A program made the translations under genes and the position numbers. From Stentor coeruleus (lineage: Eukaryota; Ciliophora; Heterotrichea; Heterotrichida; Stentoridae), in the NCBI GenBank assembly GCA_001970955.1, contig MPUH01001232.1:1-20589 (forward strand): a stretch of DNA of 20,589 nucleotides. The letters are read 5' to 3'. Shown one piece after another: positions 17,259 through 20,589 of the stretch. Below the pieces are notes generated by a model. That model made no database searches. It saw nothing but the letters and a program-made list of their open reading frames with translations, and had not been told where the DNA came from. Each line of letters begins with the position of its first letter. Position 1 is the first letter of the stretch.

Positions 17259-18173
17259 TTATTTATTTCTACGTCTATTGCTTGGAGGGGCACGTGGAGG
17301 AGCACGTGTAGGAATACTATCCTGAATTGGAGGGCACACAACAATCAACGGGTTTGCAATTTCATTGTTTTGACTCGGAGATTCATTAAAAGGAAGTCTC
17401 TCTCCAGCAGCTACATTAACAGGACTTATTCTATACAATTTCGCTTTGAAATCCTTTAATCCTTTAAAAGCAAATATCCAATAAATTCCAACAAGAAAAG
17501 GCCAAGCTATAGTTAAAGCAATAGAAAGTACAGATGCTAATTCTCCACATATAGGTTTTTTCCCAGAATAAGGGTATGAATATGAGCATCCTGAAAACTG
17601 AAGATCTTCAAGAGCAACCCAATAATAAAAGCCTACAATCTGCGAAATTGCACATCCAGTGTAAACTATAGTAGATATCTTAAAAGTATAAATAAAAAAA
17701 TATATGCCATTTCTACTCGCCACAGAGCCTATAACAATCATAGTATTTATAGCAAGGGCTGTACACACAACCACAGATATATACATTAAAACATATCCTC
17801 CTTTTGCCCATGTTTCTACAAAGTCACATTCTTTCTGACATGAATCCTCACATGAATTCTTACATTCTGAATATTGATGATTGTAATTGCATAAAGGGAT
17901 TAAGAATGATTGAGATATTTTATTTGATTCTAAGACATCGCTTGCGGATAAAGTTAGATTATCCGGGCAATATATTATGATATTTGTGTTCGGGAAGTTC
18001 AGGGCACCAATATAATTGTATTCAATATCAGCAATTTTCCAGGTTTGGGAAAACCATTTGTCTATTGATATACAGGATACAAGAAGGACAAATACAATAA
18101 CATTGAGCACAGTAAGTATGAACATGTAAAAGAAAGATGATTTTGGGAACTTTGGGGTAATTGCTCTATTCAT
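17259..18173 (-). CDS. Four-pass membrane protein with Cys-rich loop, copy 2
   Basis: A 304-residue protein: a short basic N-terminus (MNRAITPKFPKSS), TM1 (about 14-34), a large loop (35-125) with six cysteines (69, 95, 104, 108, 112, 116) and the landmark DKWFSQTWKIADIEYNYIGAL, TM2 (about 126-150), TM3 (about 157-184), a second loop with two cysteines (196, 209) in SGCSYSYPYSGKKPICGE, TM4 (about 213-237), and a cytoplasmic tail ending in a Pro/Arg-rich APPRAPPSNRRRNK. The topology resembles claudin/PMP22-like or tetraspanin-like proteins, but the claudin W-GLW-C-C and tetraspanin CCG motifs are absent, so I do not assign it to either. It is about 85% identical to copy 3 by eye. The start is fixed by the paralogue alignment; AATAAATAA precedes the ATG. 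Function unknown; a surface role is inferred from the paired-cysteine loops. Confidence 0.88.
   Translation of the reverse strand: MNRAITPKFPKSSFFYMFILTVLNVIVFVLLVSCISIDKWFSQTWKIADIEYNYIGALNFPNTNIIIYCPDNLTLSASDVLESNKISQSFLIPLCNYNHQYSECKNSCEDSCQKECDFVETWAKGGYVLMYISVVVCTALAINTMIVIGSVASRNGIYFFIYTFKISTIVYTGCAISQIVGFYYWVALEDLQFSGCSYSYPYSGKKPICGELASVLSIALTIAWPFLVGIYWIFAFKGLKDFKAKLYRISPVNVAAGERLPFNESPSQNNEIANPLIVVCPPIQDSIPTRAPPRAPPSNRRRNK
17476..17632. repeat. Near-identical 157-bp block in copy 2
   Basis: Counterpart of 14974-15130 and 19073-19229, encoding the end of TM3 through TM4. Identity exceeds that of the flanking coding sequence among all copies. Confidence 0.8.
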
Positions 18174-18621
18174 TTATTTATTCAACAGAAATAATTTTAA
18201 TGTAAAATTAGATATTTTGAAGAATCAGATATTGCGGGATTGGAATATGAGGGTTTAGATTGACATATTCTAAATATATTTTAAATAATATCATGAGTTT
18301 GCTTGAAGAAATATATTAAAAGTTTATGGTAAAAATAATATATTTTAGAGGATTGATTATAGTTTAAATATGTTAATGAGATTATGATTTTTGGATATTT
18401 TCTTTAAGATAGTCATATAGAGACATTTTTTTATATTATATAATAATGGATTAAAAAGTTTTAGTTCGATATTATAATTATATTTTGCAAGTAAATTATG
18501 AATAGTTTACTTTAATTAATATTGTGAATGATATATAATCATTGGGCTTTTCAAAGTAGACTCAATGTATTTTCCTTTCTTTTTAATTTAGAATTTATAT
18601 TTTAATAATAAATTCTGCTTA
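18174..18621. other. Upstream flank of copy 2
   Basis: No gene is supported. The first ~110 bp holds the conserved promoter-proximal block; the rest matches the flank of copy 3 (19771 to about 20190), with shared words such as TTGCAAGTAAATTATGAATA. Homology stops near 18610, where the duplicated pseudogene fragment begins. Confidence 0.6.
18184..18243 (-). promoter_or_regulatory. Conserved promoter-proximal block, copy 2
   Basis: AACAGAAATAATTT is at 18184-18197 and ATTGG at 18239-18243 (66 nt upstream of the ATG). Beyond it, GAGGGTTTAGATTGACATAT is shared exactly with copy 3. Candidate promoter elements by phylogenetic footprint within the array. Confidence 0.4.
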
Positions 18622-18771
18622 AAGCTATTCGATGATGAAATCAGACCTGATAATCATAAAGCACTTAAAGCTATAATATATAATAAATCAAGCATTCTTA
18701 GATATTTGGAGGGTAAAATATTAATTCTTGTTTTACCTATTGTAATATTGACAAATGCTTATCTTATTTGA
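18622..18771 (+). pseudogene. Duplicated 3' fragment of the decayed plus-strand gene
   Basis: A 49-codon open stretch (KLFDDEIRPDNHKALKAII...) ending in TGA, homologous to the frame at 17005-17136 (KLFDDEIKPGNHKVHKVII...). The two diverge at their C-termini by frame drift. It lacks the upstream part of the gene, so it is a passenger fragment carried with the duplicated unit. Confidence 0.6.
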
Positions 18772-18855
18772 TAGATAGATAGCATCTTTATAAAAAAATA
18801 ATCAAAACTTTATATTGAACTTATGAATATATACAATTCTAATAACTAAAGAAAT

Positions 18856-19770
18856 TTATTTATTTCTACGTCTATTACTTGGAGGAGCACGTGGAGGGGC
18901 ACGCGTAGGAGTACTATCCTGAATTGGAGGGCACACAACAATCAGTGGGTTTGCAATTTCATTGCTTTGACTCGGAGATTCATTTAATGGAAGTCTATCT
19001 CCAGCAGCTACATTAACAGGAGTTATTCTATACAATTTCGCTTTGTAATCCTTGATTCCTTTAATAATAAGCATCCAATAAATTCCAACAAGAAAAGGCC
19101 AAGCTATAGTTAAAGCAATAGAAAGTACAGATGCTAATTCTCCACATATAGGCTTTACCCCAGAATAAGGGTATGAATATGAGCATCCTGAAAACTGAAG
19201 ATCTTCAAGTGCAACCCAATAATAAAAGCCTACAATCTGTAAAATCGCCAATGCAGTATAAACTATACCAGATGCCCAAAAAGTATAAATTAAAAAATAT
19301 TTGCCATTTTTGCTCGCCACAGAGCCTATGACAATTTTAGTGTTTATAGCAAGGGCGACACATACAACTACAGATATAAACTTAAAAGTATACCCTCCTT
19401 TTGCCCATGTTTTGACAAAATCACATTCTTTCTGACATGAATCCTCACATGAATCCCTGCATTCTGAATATTGACGATTGTAATCACATAAAGGGATTAT
19501 GAATGATTGGGATATTTTATTTGATTCTAAGACATCACTTGTGGATAAAGTTGAATTAGGCGGGCAATATATCAAAATATTTCTGTTCGGGAAGTTCAGG
19601 CCACCTATATAATTGTATTCAATATCAGCAATTTTCCAGGTTTGGGAAAACCATTTGTCTATTGATAAACAGGATACAAGAAGGACGAATACAATAACAT
19701 TGAGCATAATTAGTATGAACATGTAAACGAAGGAAGATTTTGGGAACTTTGGGGTAAATATTCGGTTCAT
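18856..19770 (-). CDS. Four-pass membrane protein with Cys-rich loop, copy 3
   Basis: A 304-residue paralogue of the product at 17259, identical in length and topology: TM1 (about 14-34), a large loop with all six cysteines conserved, TM2, TM3, a short loop with two cysteines, TM4, and the same Pro/Arg-rich tail. About 45 residues differ from copy 2 by eye. Changes cluster in TM2, the TM2-TM3 turn, TM3 and the end of TM4, whereas the segment from QIVGFYYW through FLVGIYW and the final 40 residues are almost unchanged. Both paired-loop cysteine sets are kept, so the protein is likely functional. The 5' leader and promoter block match copy 2 closely. Stop TAA. The family is not recognised and may be lineage-restricted. 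Confidence 0.88.
   Translation of the reverse strand: MNRIFTPKFPKSSFVYMFILIMLNVIVFVLLVSCLSIDKWFSQTWKIADIEYNYIGGLNFPNRNILIYCPPNSTLSTSDVLESNKISQSFIIPLCDYNRQYSECRDSCEDSCQKECDFVKTWAKGGYTFKFISVVVCVALAINTKIVIGSVASKNGKYFLIYTFWASGIVYTALAILQIVGFYYWVALEDLQFSGCSYSYPYSGVKPICGELASVLSIALTIAWPFLVGIYWMLIIKGIKDYKAKLYRITPVNVAAGDRLPLNESPSQSNEIANPLIVVCPPIQDSTPTRAPPRAPPSNRRRNK
19073..19229. repeat. Near-identical 157-bp block in copy 3
   Basis: Third member of the block at 14974-15130 and 17476-17632, covering the end of TM3, the second loop and TM4. Confidence 0.8.
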
Positions 19771-19780
19771 TTATTTATTC

Positions 19781-19839
19781 AACAGAAATAATTTCAATGT
19801 AAATTAGATTGCTCGAAGAGTCAGATATTATGGTATTGG
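19781..19839 (-). promoter_or_regulatory. Conserved promoter-proximal block, copy 3
   Basis: AACAGAAATAATTT is at 19781-19794 and ATTGG at 19835-19839 (65 nt upstream of the ATG), at the same spacing as upstream of copies 1 and 2. Confidence 0.4.
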
Positions 19840-20545
19840 AATATGAGGGTTTAGATTGACATATTTTCAAATATATTTAAATAATATCATGAGTATGCGT
19901 AAAGAAAAATATTAAAAAGTTTATGGCAAGAATAAGATTTTTTAGAGGATCGATGATAGTTTAAATATGTTAATGTGATTATGACATATGAATATTGTCT
20001 TTTAAGATAGACATAAAGAAACATTTTTTTTTATATTATATAATAATGGATTTAAAATAAGTTGATATTATAACTATGTTTTGCAAGTAAATTATGAATA
20101 GTTTATTTTTAATTAAGATTAATGAATGATATATGATTACTGGACTTTTAAAAGTAGACTCGATATATTTTACTTTCTTTTAAATTATAATTTTCCAAAG
20201 TGTTGTTTTGCAAATGAGACAGATTTTAATGAAACTAAAATTGGCAAGAGTTAAAAAATCAGAAACTTAATTGATTTCATTTGAAAAAAATAAAAAAACT
20301 TTAAGGAAATTGCAATTTTTTTAAAAGTTTTAATGCTAATATTACCTATCAACTCATAAGGCCTATCCTTAATATTTAAGTATAATTTAAACTATTTAGA
20401 TAATTGCTTCACAAGTAAACTAAATCACAAAGCACTTTCTATAAAAATCAATGTTTGAGTTTGTTCTATTATCACAACTATGCTAAGTATTAAATATTAA
20501 AAAAGCCTATGCAATCTAAAATACAAATATTGATATTACTTATCT

Positions 20546-20562
20546 CTGTAAATCATTTACAG
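20546..20562. repeat. Perfect 7-bp inverted repeat with a 3-nt loop
   Basis: CTGTAAATCATTTACAG is symmetric around TCA. A further half-site (CTTACAG) follows 10 bp later at about 20573-20579. It could be a protein-binding site or chance; nothing nearby indicates a role. Confidence 0.4.
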
Positions 20563-20589
20563 CATAACACCACTTACAGAAACATCAAA

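Larger units (their letters stand above)
16985..18610. repeat. Tandem array unit 2
   Basis: The unit contains the 3' remnant of the plus-strand pseudogene, the 3' flank, tetraspan copy 2 and its upstream flank. It is repeated as unit 3 (about 18622 onward) with a stop-to-stop period of 1597 bp. Copy 1 lies 2475 bp from copy 2, so the first spacer holds about 0.9 kb not present in the second. Confidence 0.75.
18622..20530. repeat. Tandem array unit 3
   Basis: The unit contains the pseudogene fragment, the 3' flank (with a deletion relative to unit 2 near 18810), tetraspan copy 3 and a long upstream flank. Up to about 20190 the flank matches unit 2; farther out (20200 to about 20530) it matches the far flank of unit 1. 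Confidence 0.7.
19771..20589. other. Upstream flank of copy 3 to the window end
   Basis: No gene is supported. It holds the promoter-proximal block, then flank DNA shared first with unit 2 and then with unit 1, and a short palindrome near the end. The last ~60 bp have no counterpart in the window. Confidence 0.6.

Overview
The window looks like macronuclear DNA of a heterotrich ciliate, most likely Stentor or a close relative. It is very AT-rich and gene-dense. The genes are eukaryotic (ribosomal protein eL43, EB1, septin, MORN, STPGR/SHIPPO, GH31 glucosidase). TAA and TAG act as real stops, so the TAA/TAG-to-Gln codes of many ciliates do not apply. Two genes are each split by a single 15-nt intron of the form GTAA-N4-TAA-N-CAG, the hallmark of heterotrichs. 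The species is an inference from these traits.

Layout. 1-248: possible 3' end of a plus-strand gene. 249-2320 (minus): a MORN-repeat protein with an acylation-type N-terminus, then an EB1 microtubule plus-end protein with one intron. 2960-6065 (minus): an unrecognised basic protein, a septin GTPase and ribosomal protein eL43. 6312-9312 (plus): a coiled-coil protein with one intron, a 1.1 kb spacer holding a single N between two identical 70-bp blocks, and an unrecognised lysine-rich protein. 9928-13607 (minus): a secreted GH31 alpha-glucosidase and an STPGR protein. 13941-14570 (plus): an unrecognised protein preceded by a minimal uORF.

14700-20589 is a different kind of region. It holds a tandem array of three minus-strand genes for an unrecognised four-pass membrane protein family with a cysteine-rich loop. 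The array-end copy at 14784-15685 is broken by a net 14-nt insertion. A 157-bp block is nearly identical in all three copies although the rest has diverged, which suggests gene conversion. The spacers carry remnants of a decayed plus-strand gene and conserved promoter-proximal blocks.

Several ordinary genes point to the cilium and cortical cytoskeleton (EB1, STPGR, MORN, septin, coiled coil), which fits a ciliate, but no operon-like functional unit is implied. The most novel material is the tetraspan array. A second unusual signal is a strong G/C strand-skew switch that follows gene orientation: C-rich before a gene and G-rich after it, read on the coding strand.
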